The notes under the pieces: model-generated
Told to the model about the DNA's origin: nothing
The model's input: the letters and a program-made list of their open reading frames with translations, nothing else
Database searches by the model: none
Translations under genes and position numbers: made by a program
In this document: positions 1 to 8,056 of the stretch, piece after piece
Layout: each line of letters opens with the position of its first letter
Numbering within the stretch: the first letter of the stretch is position 1
Assembly (NCBI GenBank): GCA_027311185.1
Contig: DAICZK010000012.1
Span: forward strand, 1 to 18,208
Reading direction: 5' to 3'
DNA length: 18,208 bases
Origin: Sulfuriferula sp.
GTDB lineage: Bacteria > Pseudomonadota > Gammaproteobacteria > Burkholderiales > Sulfuriferulaceae

Positions 1-647
1 GATCAGAACTGTGAAACCCGCATCAAAGGCCTGTTCGCCGTCGGCGAATGTTCCTCGGTTGGCCTGCACGGCGCGAACCGCCTGGGCGGTAATTCCTTGC
101 TCGATCTTGTAGCATTCGGGCGGGCAGCGGGTATCCATATTGCGACGGGACTGGGCAATAGCGGCGCCGTTGAGGCCGTCGGGGAAGGGTTCCTGACCGC
201 CGTGCGGGAGCACCTTGACGGATGGGACAGGCGCGACGCGGGCGAGTCGGTAGCCGTTTTGCGCGCGGCGCTGCAAAAGCTGATGCAGCGACATTGCGGC
301 GTGTTTTGCACCGATGTGCTGTTGCGTGCAGGTTTGGCGAAATTGGATGTATTGCAGGCTCGCTTGTTGGGCGCGCGCATTACCGACCATAGTCGGGTTT
401 TCAATACCGAGCGCATCGAAGCGCTGGGGCTGGAAAATCTGTTCCCGATCGCGCGCTGCTGGTCTCGGCGCTAGCGCGTACCGAGAGCCGCGGTGCGCAC
501 ACGCGGGAGGATTATCCGTAACGCGACGACGGCAACTGGTTGACGCATAGGCTCTACTACCGTTAGCAGGATCGCATCGCCGTCAAGCCGGTCAATCTCA
601 GTCCGGAGATGGTAGCGCCTTTCACGCCGACCGACAGGGTGTACTGA
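1..647 (+). pseudogene. frdA: Decayed fumarate reductase/succinate dehydrogenase flavoprotein subunit, 3' part
   Basis: The open frame from base 1 reads [20 protein letters not shown] and continues with [11 protein letters not shown], the conserved C-terminal half of the FAD-binding subunit of fumarate reductase/succinate dehydrogenase. The Arg and Ser of the NRLGxNSL motif, which help bind the dicarboxylate, are present. The frame hits a TAG at 472-474. The family's C-terminal sequence continues in another frame from about 453: [19 protein letters not shown], then RDDGNWLTHRLYYR, ending VAPFTPTDRVY and a TGA at 645-647. That second frame is interrupted by TAA at 519 and TAG at 564. The frameshift lies in a GCGCGC run (about 451-456) and fits a slippage deletion. 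With three lesions this is a pseudogene rather than one sequencing error, though raw data could show otherwise. The 5' part is outside the window, and no iron-sulphur subunit gene follows. The frd versus sdh assignment is uncertain. Confidence 0.82.
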
Positions 648-751
648 GGGCGCAGATTCACCGGGTTAGCGCGACTGATGCCGTATGGCGAAGGCGACAA
701 TGCTGATCGCGGATGCGTCAACAATTGGACTGCTGAGTGGGTTAAAATTTA

Positions 752-780
752 TTTACATAGTTGGATTGGTATCATATAAT
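752..780 (+). promoter_or_regulatory. Sigma70-type promoter of the first vapBC operon
   Basis: A TTTACA -35 box (752-757) and a perfect TATAAT -10 box (775-780) are separated by exactly 17 bases. Transcription would start near 787, about 22 bases before the antitoxin ATG at 809. The -10 lies inside the palindrome at 769-795, so repressor binding there would block RNA polymerase. This is read directly from the sequence; activity is inferred. Confidence 0.7.
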
Positions 781-795
781 CATATTATATGATAC
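769..795 (+). promoter_or_regulatory. Palindromic operator overlapping the vapBC -10 box
   Basis: A perfect inverted repeat with 12-bp arms (GTATCATATAAT and ATTATATGATAC) around a CAT spacer. It sits just upstream of the antitoxin gene and contains the -10 box. Type II antitoxins of this kind usually bind such palindromes, alone or with the toxin, to autorepress the operon. Its position and symmetry make it the likely autoregulatory site. Confidence 0.7.
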
Positions 796-808
796 TACTG
801 AGAATTCC

Positions 809-1096
809 ATGACTATTTCAAAGACGATCAACGCGACCGAAGCCGCCCGAAATTTTTCAGATGTGCTCAATCAGGTCAAATATCAGGAAACCACATTCGA
901 TGTGGTTCGGGGTCGAGATGTGGTCGCGCGCATTGTTTCCGCTGGTTCTACGCCTGGGCGCACGCTGAAAGTATCCGAACTCGATCATTTATTCGCCATG
1001 TTGCCACGTTTGGATGAGGAGGAGATAACGGCGTTCGAGCGTGATATCGAAGAGAGTATCGCATCTCTCGGTCACGAGGAGAGCGAATGGGATTGA
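809..1096 (+). CDS. Phd/YefM-family antitoxin (VapB-type)
   Basis: A 95-residue protein starting MTISKTINATEAARNFSDVL, the typical N-terminus of Phd/YefM DNA-binding antitoxins, followed by a VVRGRDVVARIV strand segment. The C-terminal half is acidic (LDEEEITAFERDIEESIASL), as expected for the region that wraps around and blocks the toxin. An in-frame TTG at 761 is possible upstream, but it would put the promoter -10 and operator inside the gene, so the ATG at 809 is preferred; the RBS (GAGA) is weak. The stop overlaps the toxin start by 10 bases, giving translational coupling. Role: neutralises the PIN toxin and probably represses the operon through the palindrome at 769-795. Confidence 0.88.
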   Translation: MTISKTINATEAARNFSDVLNQVKYQETTFDVVRGRDVVARIVSAGSTPGRTLKVSELDHLFAMLPRLDEEEITAFERDIEESIASLGHEESEWD

Positions 1097-1485
1097 TCAT
1101 TGATACCAATGTTTTGATTCGTGCGGAGCGCAGCGGTATATTGACCAGTTTCAAGCAATGGGAAGTGCATGGAGATGCTTTCATCAGCGCCATCACCTGT
1201 TCCGAATTGCTGGTTGGCGTGCATAAAGCCAATACGGCAGAGCGCCACATCAAGCGTGCCGCTTTCGTGGAAGGCTTGCTTGAAGCGCTTCCGGTCCTGA
1301 TTTTTGATAAGGAGGTAGCGCGTGTACATGCCCGATTAATCTCCATGCTCCCCAAAGCAACGACAGTGGGCGCGCATGACCTGATGATAGGCGCGACTGC
1401 GATCAAACATGGTTTTCCGGTGTTGACGGCGAATGTAGCTGAGTTTTCGATGATGCCCGGTTTGACGGTATTGGCATTTTGCTAA
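1087..1485 (+). CDS. vapC: VapC-like PIN-domain ribonuclease toxin
   Basis: A 132-residue single PIN domain. The acidic and polar residues that coordinate Mg2+ in this family are visible: D6 in LIIDTNVLI, E40 in SELLVG, D98 in GAHDLMIGATAI, and N116 in the final TANVAEF segment. Length is normal for VapC. PIN toxins cleave tRNA or other RNA and stop growth when the antitoxin is lost; the target here cannot be read from sequence. Overlapping the Phd/YefM-like gene upstream by 10 bases makes a classic type II toxin-antitoxin operon. It converges on mgtA with only about 30 bases between stop codons. All catalytic positions are intact, so it is probably functional. Confidence 0.9.
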   Translation: MGLIIDTNVLIRAERSGILTSFKQWEVHGDAFISAITCSELLVGVHKANTAERHIKRAAFVEGLLEALPVLIFDKEVARVHARLISMLPKATTVGAHDLMIGATAIKHGFPVLTANVAEFSMMPGLTVLAFC

Positions 1486-1515
1486 CCCGACCGTAAACGA
1501 CCCCTCAATCACCTC

Positions 1516-4236
1516 TCAATTCAACCCGTATCGCTTGATGAACCAGCTCTTGACCAGTTGTGTGAGCACCATGTAAGTGAGCATGATGCCGCCGAGTATG
1601 GGCCAGTACGTCGAGGGCAGAGCACTGAAGCCCAAAGCCTGGGCAAACGGCGACATGGGCAGCCATATGCCTATGCCGCAAATGGTGATGCTGGTCAGGA
1701 TCAGCGGCAGACTCGCGCGGCTCTCGAGAAAGGGAATTTTGCCGGTGCGGATGATGTGGATGATTAGTGTTTGCGAGAATAAGGATTCTACAAACCAGCC
1801 GGTCTGGAACAGGGATGCCTGGGCGACGGTGTTGGCGTGGAAGACGAAGTACATGACGAAATACGTGACGTAGTCGAAAATCGAGCTGATCGGTCCGATA
1901 AAAAGCATGAACCGGGTGATGTTGCCGATGTCCCATTGTCGCGGTTTGGCAATGTATTCATCGTCCACGTGATCGGTCGGGATGGCCGTCTGCGAGAAAT
2001 CGTAGAGTAGATTGTTGGTCAGGATCTGGATCGGCGCCATCGGCAGGAAGGGTAGCAGGGCGCTTGCGCCGAGTACGCTGAACATGTTACCGAAGTTCGA
2101 ACTCGCGCCCATCTTGATGTACTTGATGATGTTGCCGAACACTTTACGGCCTTCGATGACACCCTCTTCGAGCACCATCAGGTTTTTCTCTAGCAGGATG
2201 ATATCGGCCGATTCCTTGGCGATATCCACGGCGGTATCGACTGAAATGCCGACGTCGGCGGCTTTGAGCGCGGGGCCGTCATTGATGCCGTCACCAAGGA
2301 ATCCGACAACGTGGCCTTTGAGGTGCAAGGCTTTGATTACTTTTGCTTTCTGTGCTGGAGATAGCCGGGCGAAAACTTCCACCGTTTCGGCGAGTTTGGC
2401 CAGTTCCATGTCCGACATGGCCTCCACCTCGCTGCCCAGAACGATGCGGTCTACATGCATGCCGACAGTTTTGCACACCTTGCGCGTGACGATGTCATTA
2501 TCCCCGGTCAGTATCTTGACCGCGACGCCGTGCCTGTTAAGCGCGGCGATAGCCGCCGCCGCGCTTTCCTTGGGTGGATCGAGAAACGCGATATAGCCAA
2601 CCAGGGTGAGGTCGGATTCGTCCTTGACCGAGTAAGTGGCCTGCTTGCCGTCGATTTCCTTGTACGCGATGGCAATGACGCGGAATCCGTCTTCATTGAG
2701 CGCGCGTGTTACTTCGCGCAGGCGCGCGAGATGCGTTTCGTCGAGCGCGAAAACCGTATCTTCGGCTGCGCTGTCGCTGCAGACGCTGAACACTTCTTCT
2801 ACTGCGCCCTTGCAGATCAGCAGATGCTTGCCGTTGCCCTCGACGACGACGGACATGCGGCGGCGCACGAAATCAAAAGGAATTTCGTCGATCTTGCGGT
2901 ATTGGTTCTCGACGTGCAGTTGCTCGTGCATTTCTACATGTTTGAGTACGGCGACGTCGAGCAGATTTTTTAAGCCCGACTGGTAGTAGCTGTTAAGAAA
3001 CGCGTATTCCAGTACCGCCTGATTTTTTTCGCCGTAGATATCGAGATGTTTTTCCAGAATGATGTGGTCTTGCGTCAGCGTACCGGTTTTGTCCGTGCAC
3101 AGCACGTCCATTGCGCCGAAATTCTGGATGGCATTGAGGCGTTTTACGATCACTTTCTTGCGCGACATGGCGATTGCGCCCTTGCCCAGGTTGACGGTGA
3201 CTATCATCGGCAACATTTCCGGGGTCAGGCCTACCGCCACGGCCATGGCGAACAGGAAAGCTTCGGGCCAGTTGCCTTTGGTGAAGCCGTTGATCAGGAA
3301 CACCAGCGGTACCATGACCATGATGAAGCGCAGCATGAGCCAGGTGAAGCGACTGACGCCGCGGTCGAAGCTGGTCATGACGCGTTCTGTGGAAATGACG
3401 CTCGCCAGTCCGCCAAAATAAGTGTTCGCGCCCGTCGTCACAATCACCGCCGTGGCGGTGCCGCTGATGACGTTGGTGCCCATGAAACAAATGTTTTCCA
3501 GTTGCAGCGCGTCGGTCGTTTTTGGATTGGCAGGAGCGGGGAATTTTTCCACCGGTAACGATTCGCCGGTCAGCGATGCCTGATTGATGAACAAATCCTT
3601 GGCGGTCAGCAGTCTTATATCCGCCGGGATCATGTCCCCGGCGGACAGGTGGATGATGTCTCCCGGCACCAGCTTCTCGATGGGGATTTCCTTTTTTTCC
3701 GAGCCGTGCGGATTGAGGCGGATGTTGAAGGCGTCGGATACCTCTTTGGGGACGCCGGCGCGTTTGTCCTTGCGCAGCACGGTGGCGGTGGTACTGACCA
3801 TGGCGCGTAGTTTTTCCGCAGCGTTACTGGAACGATATTCCTGCAGAAACGACAGGAATACGCTCAACAAAACCATCACGGATATGATCGCGCTGGATTC
3901 CTTGTCGCCCATGGAAAACGACACTGCCGCCAGAACCAGCAGCAAGATATTGAGGGGGTTTTTAAAACGGTCGAGCAGTTGGTGGGGAATGCTTTTCACG
4001 GCCTCGTGGCTGACCGTATTTTGTCCGTGCTGCTCAAGCCGTTCGGCCGCTTCGCGGTCAAGCAATCCGTCGGTGGAGCTGCCGAGTTTTTCCAGTACGG
4101 TGTCAATGGGCAGGCGCGCCATCTCGATCAGCTGCGCGGATATCGGGGTGGGAGTAGCAGCGATATTGGCCTTCGTTCCGGCGAAAAAATTGCTCCTAGC
4201 TAAAAATCGCGTCAATACGGAAGTATTTTTTTTCAC
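1516..4236 (-). CDS. mgtA: Magnesium-transporting P-type ATPase
   Basis: A P3B-type P-type ATPase of the inner membrane, which imports Mg2+ using ATP. With a GTG start at 4234-4236 it has 906 residues, close to E. coli MgtA (898). Visible motifs: N-terminal cation-ATPase domain, TGES at 223-226 (dephosphorylation), the Mg-ATPase PEMLPM membrane motif, DKTGT at 382 (phosphorylated Asp), a KGA nucleotide-binding motif, and GDGINDGPAL at 648 onward. Hydrophobic segments at the C-terminus complete the usual ten-helix core. An in-frame TTG at 4267-4269 would add 11 residues. GTG is preferred because an AGAGA ribosome site lies 6-7 bases before it, while the TTG has none. It is transcribed alone and divergently from the two-component system at 4755, behind a long leader that may be regulatory. 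No lesions seen. Confidence 0.93.
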   Translation of the reverse strand: MKKNTSVLTRFLARSNFFAGTKANIAATPTPISAQLIEMARLPIDTVLEKLGSSTDGLLDREAAERLEQHGQNTVSHEAVKSIPHQLLDRFKNPLNILLLVLAAVSFSMGDKESSAIISVMVLLSVFLSFLQEYRSSNAAEKLRAMVSTTATVLRKDKRAGVPKEVSDAFNIRLNPHGSEKKEIPIEKLVPGDIIHLSAGDMIPADIRLLTAKDLFINQASLTGESLPVEKFPAPANPKTTDALQLENICFMGTNVISGTATAVIVTTGANTYFGGLASVISTERVMTSFDRGVSRFTWLMLRFIMVMVPLVFLINGFTKGNWPEAFLFAMAVAVGLTPEMLPMIVTVNLGKGAIAMSRKKVIVKRLNAIQNFGAMDVLCTDKTGTLTQDHIILEKHLDIYGEKNQAVLEYAFLNSYYQSGLKNLLDVAVLKHVEMHEQLHVENQYRKIDEIPFDFVRRRMSVVVEGNGKHLLICKGAVEEVFSVCSDSAAEDTVFALDETHLARLREVTRALNEDGFRVIAIAYKEIDGKQATYSVKDESDLTLVGYIAFLDPPKESAAAAIAALNRHGVAVKILTGDNDIVTRKVCKTVGMHVDRIVLGSEVEAMSDMELAKLAETVEVFARLSPAQKAKVIKALHLKGHVVGFLGDGINDGPALKAADVGISVDTAVDIAKESADIILLEKNLMVLEEGVIEGRKVFGNIIKYIKMGASSNFGNMFSVLGASALLPFLPMAPIQILTNNLLYDFSQTAIPTDHVDDEYIAKPRQWDIGNITRFMLFIGPISSIFDYVTYFVMYFVFHANTVAQASLFQTGWFVESLFSQTLIIHIIRTGKIPFLESRASLPLILTSITICGIGIWLPMSPFAQALGFSALPSTYWPILGGIMLTYMVLTQLVKSWFIKRYGLN

Positions 4237-4256
4237 TATAATTCTCTTTTCGTTAT

Positions 4257-4333
4257 CCAGTTGCTGCAACGAAAGTACATGCCAAAGTCAGGGCGAGTAC
4301 CCTGGTCAAGAGTACATCAAAAATAGCAACTGG
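4257..4333 (-). promoter_or_regulatory. Possible structured leader of mgtA
   Basis: In the mgtA transcript, CCAGTTGCT (4333 to 4325) can pair perfectly with AGCAACTGG (4265 to 4257), enclosing a smaller CAGGG/CCCTG hairpin (4289-4304). The outer stem closes only a few bases before the Shine-Dalgarno site (4242-4247). Further upstream lies a perfect 14-bp palindrome, TTCAGGCGCCTGAA (4362-4375). MgtA genes are often controlled by Mg2+-sensing leaders, so a regulatory fold is plausible. I do not recognise the conserved core of a known Mg2+ riboswitch, so this is a structural observation only. Confidence 0.35.
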
Positions 4334-4516
4334 GGAATTTTTGCCCGACGCTTGGTCAGAATTCAGGCGCCTGAAATCCCCGGCCTGGCCAGAGGCCTGC
4401 ACTCGCAGCAGTATTATGGGAAAAGCTGGAGAGGGCTCACCGCTAACAGTTAAAATATAAAGCTGAATTGTGACAATTGTGGCAGCCCGACTTGAATTAA
4501 TTTTCGTACGACTGCT

Positions 4517-4685
4517 TTAACCCGGATATTTCATAAATTCGCGTGATGATCGCGCAGGATTTTGTTTCGTAGGGAAGTTTTATGAAAGCGTGGCGTAGTG
4601 GTACATACGCCCAATTGAATAAAATTTTCATACGAAACAAAAGACCAGTGAGGGCACGTGTTAATTTATGAAATATCCGGGTTAA
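4517..4685. mobile_element. MITE-like foldback element with 23-bp terminal inverted repeats and TTAA ends
   Basis: A perfect 23-bp inverted repeat marks both ends: 4517-4539 begins TTAACCCGGATATTTC, and 4663-4685 is its exact complement. A second, inner perfect repeat pairs TTTTGTTTCGTA (4560-4571) with TACGAAACAAAA (4631-4642), so much of the element could fold on itself. The outermost TTAA on each side may be a target-site duplication, leaving a 161-bp element with CCCGG ends. It has no coding capacity, which fits a non-autonomous miniature element moved in trans. CC-ending terminal repeats and 4-5 bp duplications recall the IS1380 family, but that link is a guess. It lies between mgtA and the divergent regulator operon. 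Confidence 0.72.
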
Positions 4686-4754
4686 GACTTATGTGCGCTC
4701 CTCTTATAGCTGATTCATAATAGGCGGATTGAGCCGGTAATTTGGGGAACAGGC

Positions 4755-5450
4755 ATGCGCTGTCTAGTCATCGAGGACGATATCAGCACCTCGCGTTATA
4801 TTTGCAACGGTCTTAACGAGGCTGGCTATAATGCCGTGTCCTGTCACGACGGGTTCGGCGGGCTGCAACTGGCGACGAGCGAGCAATGGGATATTGTGAT
4901 TCTGGATCGCCTTTTGCCTGGGCAGATAGACGGATTGTCCATCGTGCGCAAGCTGCGCGAGCAAGGCAAGAACACGCCGGTACTGATACTCAGCGCGCTG
5001 AGCAGCATTGACGAGCGGGTGCGGGGTTTGCGTAGCGGGGGAGACGACTATCTGTCCAAGCCTTTCGCTTTTCCTGAACTGCTGGCGCGCGTCGAAGTGC
5101 TGCTCAGGCGCGTCGCGCCCGGTTCGGAGGCGACGCAATTGCAGGTCGCCGATCTGGTGCTCGACATGCGCGCGATGCGGGTGATGCGCAACGCGCGCGT
5201 CATTGCGTTGCAGCCGCGCGAATTTCGCCTCCTTGAGTACCTCATGCGCCACGAGGGGCAGGTTGTTACCCGAGCCATGCTGCTCGAAGCAGTATGGGAT
5301 TATCATTTCGACCCGCAAACCAATGTGATCGACGTTCAGATCAGCCGTCTGCGCAACAAGGTAGACAAGGATTTCACGCCCATGCTGATCCATACGCTGC
5401 GCGGCGTCGGTTACACGTTGAGCGCCGAGGAACAGCCCGCTCATGTTTAA
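4755..5450 (+). CDS. OmpR/PhoB-family response regulator
   Basis: A 231-residue two-domain regulator. The receiver domain (about 1-115) has the acidic pair D8/D9, phosphoacceptor D51 in VILDRLLP, S80 in LILSAL, and K102 in DYLSKPF. The C-terminal winged-helix DNA-binding domain (about 128-224) shows ALQPREFRLLEYLMRH, VVTRAMLLEAVWDY and IDVQISRLRNKVD, ending TLRGVGYTL. GGGGAA 5 bases before the ATG is a good ribosome site. The stop overlaps the start of the histidine kinase by 8 bases, so the two are co-translated partners. Targets are not evident: the divergent mgtA and the RND operon downstream are both candidates by position. Sequence type resembles metal- and envelope-stress regulators (CopR/CzcR/PmrA-like), but a specific name is not justified. 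Confidence 0.93.
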   Translation: MRCLVIEDDISTSRYICNGLNEAGYNAVSCHDGFGGLQLATSEQWDIVILDRLLPGQIDGLSIVRKLREQGKNTPVLILSALSSIDERVRGLRSGGDDYLSKPFAFPELLARVEVLLRRVAPGSEATQLQVADLVLDMRAMRVMRNARVIALQPREFRLLEYLMRHEGQVVTRAMLLEAVWDYHFDPQTNVIDVQISRLRNKVDKDFTPMLIHTLRGVGYTLSAEEQPAHV

Positions 5451-6825
5451 TATACGCAAATCAACTGTTGCGCGGCTGGTGCTCGCCTACGGGCTGCTGG
5501 TTTCCATTTCCATCGCCGTGGTGTCGATTGTTTTTTATTTTGGCACGATAGGCGTGTTGCAGCTGGGTATCGATAACAATATCAAGGCCATCGCGAGTCG
5601 CGAAGTCAGCGTTTATGGCGCGCGCCCGCTGGCGGACATGGTGGCCGAGATTACGCGGCAGCTGTTGGACAGCATCAATAGCGATACCGAGATTTTTCTG
5701 GTTCTGTCTGCTTCGGGCCGGCGTCTGGCCGGCAATCTCGAAGTTTGGCCGGACGCTGCTGCACCCGTGGGACGCTTGCTTACTACCGAGGTCATGCGTA
5801 ACGGCAAACCGTCGCTGGCGCGGCTCATCATCAGCCCGCTACCCAATGGCGGGCGGCTGATGGTGGGTCGAGACCTGGCCGAGCAGGAAATGATAGGGCA
5901 TCTGGTCTGGCGTTCGCTCGCTTCGGGTGCCTTGCTCTCGCTGTTGCTGATGCTGGGCGGCGCCGTGTTTTTTCGCTACCAGATCGGCTGGCGGATCAGC
6001 GATATCCGGCGCACCGCGATGGAAATCGAGGCCGGGGACCTGAGTCAGCGCATTCCTGTGCTCAGCAAAGACGAATTCGGACTGCTGAATATGGACATCA
6101 ATCGCATGCTCGACCGCATAGAGCAACTGATGGATGGCGTGCGCCATGTATCGAACGCGATCGCGCATGATTTGCGTACGCCGCTGAGTCGTATCCGCAC
6201 CAAGCTCGACGAGGCCGTTCGCTGCAAGATGACGGTCGAGGCACTGTCCGACGCGGCCTATTCCGCTATTACGGATATTGATGAACTGATGCAAGTGTTT
6301 GAAAAGCTGTTGCAGATTGCAGAAGCAGAGTCGGGCATGCGTACTGCCGCCTTTGAAACGGTCGATCTGAATCGCGTTGTGCGCGACATGATGGAACTCT
6401 ACGACGCCACGGCGGAAGAAAAATCGGTGCGCCTTGTCGCGACTTATCAAACGCCTGTACTGGCCCTGGGCGACCGTAATCTGCTGGGCAGCGCTCTGGC
6501 CAGCCTGATCGACAACGCGATCAAGTACGCGGGAGCCGGAGCGCACGTCGAGGTGCGCGCCTATACCGAGGCCAGTCAAGTGTTCCTCGAAGTGCGTGAC
6601 AACGGGCAGGGGATTCCTCTGGCGGAACTGCCCAAGGTCACCCAGCGATTCTACCGGGTTGACCAAAGCCGCAGCCTGCCAGGCAACGGACTGGGTTTGT
6701 CCATCGTCTCCGCCATCGCAATTCTGCATGGCGGCCGCCTCATCCTCGAAACTTCGGTACACGGGTTGATCGCCAGGATTGCCATTCCGCACGCTGATAC
6801 GCCCGGCATCGCGTTGTCATCTTGA
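5443..6825 (+). CDS. Membrane sensor histidine kinase
   Basis: A 460-residue sensor kinase partnered with the regulator just upstream. TM1 (about 12-34), a periplasmic region of about 120 residues, TM2 (about 158-178) and a HAMP linker (about 180-232, ending DLSQRIPVLSKDEFGLLN) lead to the dimerisation domain with phosphorylated H242 in NAIAHDLRTPLSR. The ATP-binding domain has the N box (SLIDNAIKYA, N358), G1 box (DNGQGIP, from 386) and G2 box (GNGLGLSIV, from 414). All catalytic motifs are intact. The short periplasmic loop has no Cys or His cluster suggesting a particular metal ligand, so the signal is unknown. Its start overlaps the regulator by 8 bases; GAGGAA about 11 bases upstream may serve as RBS. 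Nested palindromes follow after about 70 bases. Confidence 0.92.
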   Translation: MFNIRKSTVARLVLAYGLLVSISIAVVSIVFYFGTIGVLQLGIDNNIKAIASREVSVYGARPLADMVAEITRQLLDSINSDTEIFLVLSASGRRLAGNLEVWPDAAAPVGRLLTTEVMRNGKPSLARLIISPLPNGGRLMVGRDLAEQEMIGHLVWRSLASGALLSLLLMLGGAVFFRYQIGWRISDIRRTAMEIEAGDLSQRIPVLSKDEFGLLNMDINRMLDRIEQLMDGVRHVSNAIAHDLRTPLSRIRTKLDEAVRCKMTVEALSDAAYSAITDIDELMQVFEKLLQIAEAESGMRTAAFETVDLNRVVRDMMELYDATAEEKSVRLVATYQTPVLALGDRNLLGSALASLIDNAIKYAGAGAHVEVRAYTEASQVFLEVRDNGQGIPLAELPKVTQRFYRVDQSRSLPGNGLGLSIVSAIAILHGGRLILETSVHGLIARIAIPHADTPGIALSS

Positions 6826-6892
6826 GCGCTATTTGTGCTTCAATGTTGAAACTGAATGATAGCTAATCGGTTGGTCGAATCTGTGCTGCGCA

Positions 6893-7028
6893 AAGCGCTG
6901 ATTTATTCGTCATCCCCTTAATATGCCGTTGCGTAGGAGCGGGCTTGCCCGCGATTCGGTGGCCCATTTATCGCGGGCAAGCCCGCTTATACGAATTGAG
7001 TCCCATCAAATTGAATAATTCAGCGCTT
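6893..7028. repeat. Nested palindromic intergenic repeat containing a REP-like hairpin
   Basis: The outer arms AAGCGCTGATTTATTC (6893-6908) and GAATAATTCAGCGCTT (7013-7028) are complementary at 15 of 16 positions. Inside lies a strong hairpin: AGCGGGCTTGCCCGCGAT (6938-6955) pairs perfectly with 6970-6987 across a 14-base loop, and CGTA flanks extend it with two mismatches. The core resembles REP sequences well known in Pseudomonas (GTAGGAGCGGGCTTGCCCGC). The left end matches the repeat at 14145 in 21 of 24 bases. It may stabilise or end the two-component transcript. Confidence 0.7.
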
Positions 7029-7092
7029 GCCTGATATGCCTTTACAAAAAGGCCATCTTGATCAAAAATATCTTTTTAGTTGACCATCTTAA

Positions 7093-7751
<659 letters not shown>

Positions 7752-7806
7752 GCATGCAAGTTACAATTCCTGCAATATAGGGCGTAAGTAAGCACCTGTT
7801 TTAACG

Positions 7807-7965
7807 CTAACTATACAAACAATCTTCTTCAGTAATTCCTTCCGGGATTTCCGTAAAAATCCGCCCGCTGTGGCGCGTTCGGGCGCGGCGAGCGATCAAC
7901 CTTTCCAATTTGTAATCTGCCGGATAGGCCTCTGCAAGGTAGCTTCGGTTAGAATTCGCGTGCAT
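7807..7965 (-). CDS. Possible small protein, unrecognised
   Basis: An open frame of 52 codons on the minus strand starting MHANSNRSYLAEAYPADY and ending IPEGITEEDCLYS. The composition is protein-like, with a basic middle (RRARTRHSGR) and an acidic end, and no low-complexity shadow pattern. A GAGG lies about 11 bases before the ATG, which is rather far. It fills the 305-base gap between the second toxin and the efflux operon, divergent from the latter. I do not recognise a family and cannot exclude a chance frame. Confidence 0.3.
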   Translation of the reverse strand: MHANSNRSYLAEAYPADYKLERLIARRARTRHSGRIFTEIPEGITEEDCLYS

Positions 7966-8056
7966 TTGGCTGGCGCGCCTCGGCAAAGGACATTTCCCGA
8001 CACCCGGGCGCAAGCCTAACCAGCCAGCATTGTTCGACGGATACTAAGGAATTTTT

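Noticed and set aside
1505..4453. Several long frames antisense or out of frame within mgtA (for example 3584-4453 on the plus strand)
   Set aside because: They are shadows of the GC-biased mgtA reading frame. They carry no recognisable motif, while mgtA itself shows all P-type ATPase motifs.
4237..4516. M-box Mg2+ riboswitch in the mgtA leader
   Set aside because: Only a short GTTAGCGGTGAGCC-like stretch is reminiscent. The remaining conserved core could not be found by eye, so it is not called as a riboswitch.
5839..6792. A 317-codon frame antisense to the histidine kinase
   Set aside because: It mirrors the kinase codons and has no domain; the kinase frame has all HisKA and HATPase boxes.
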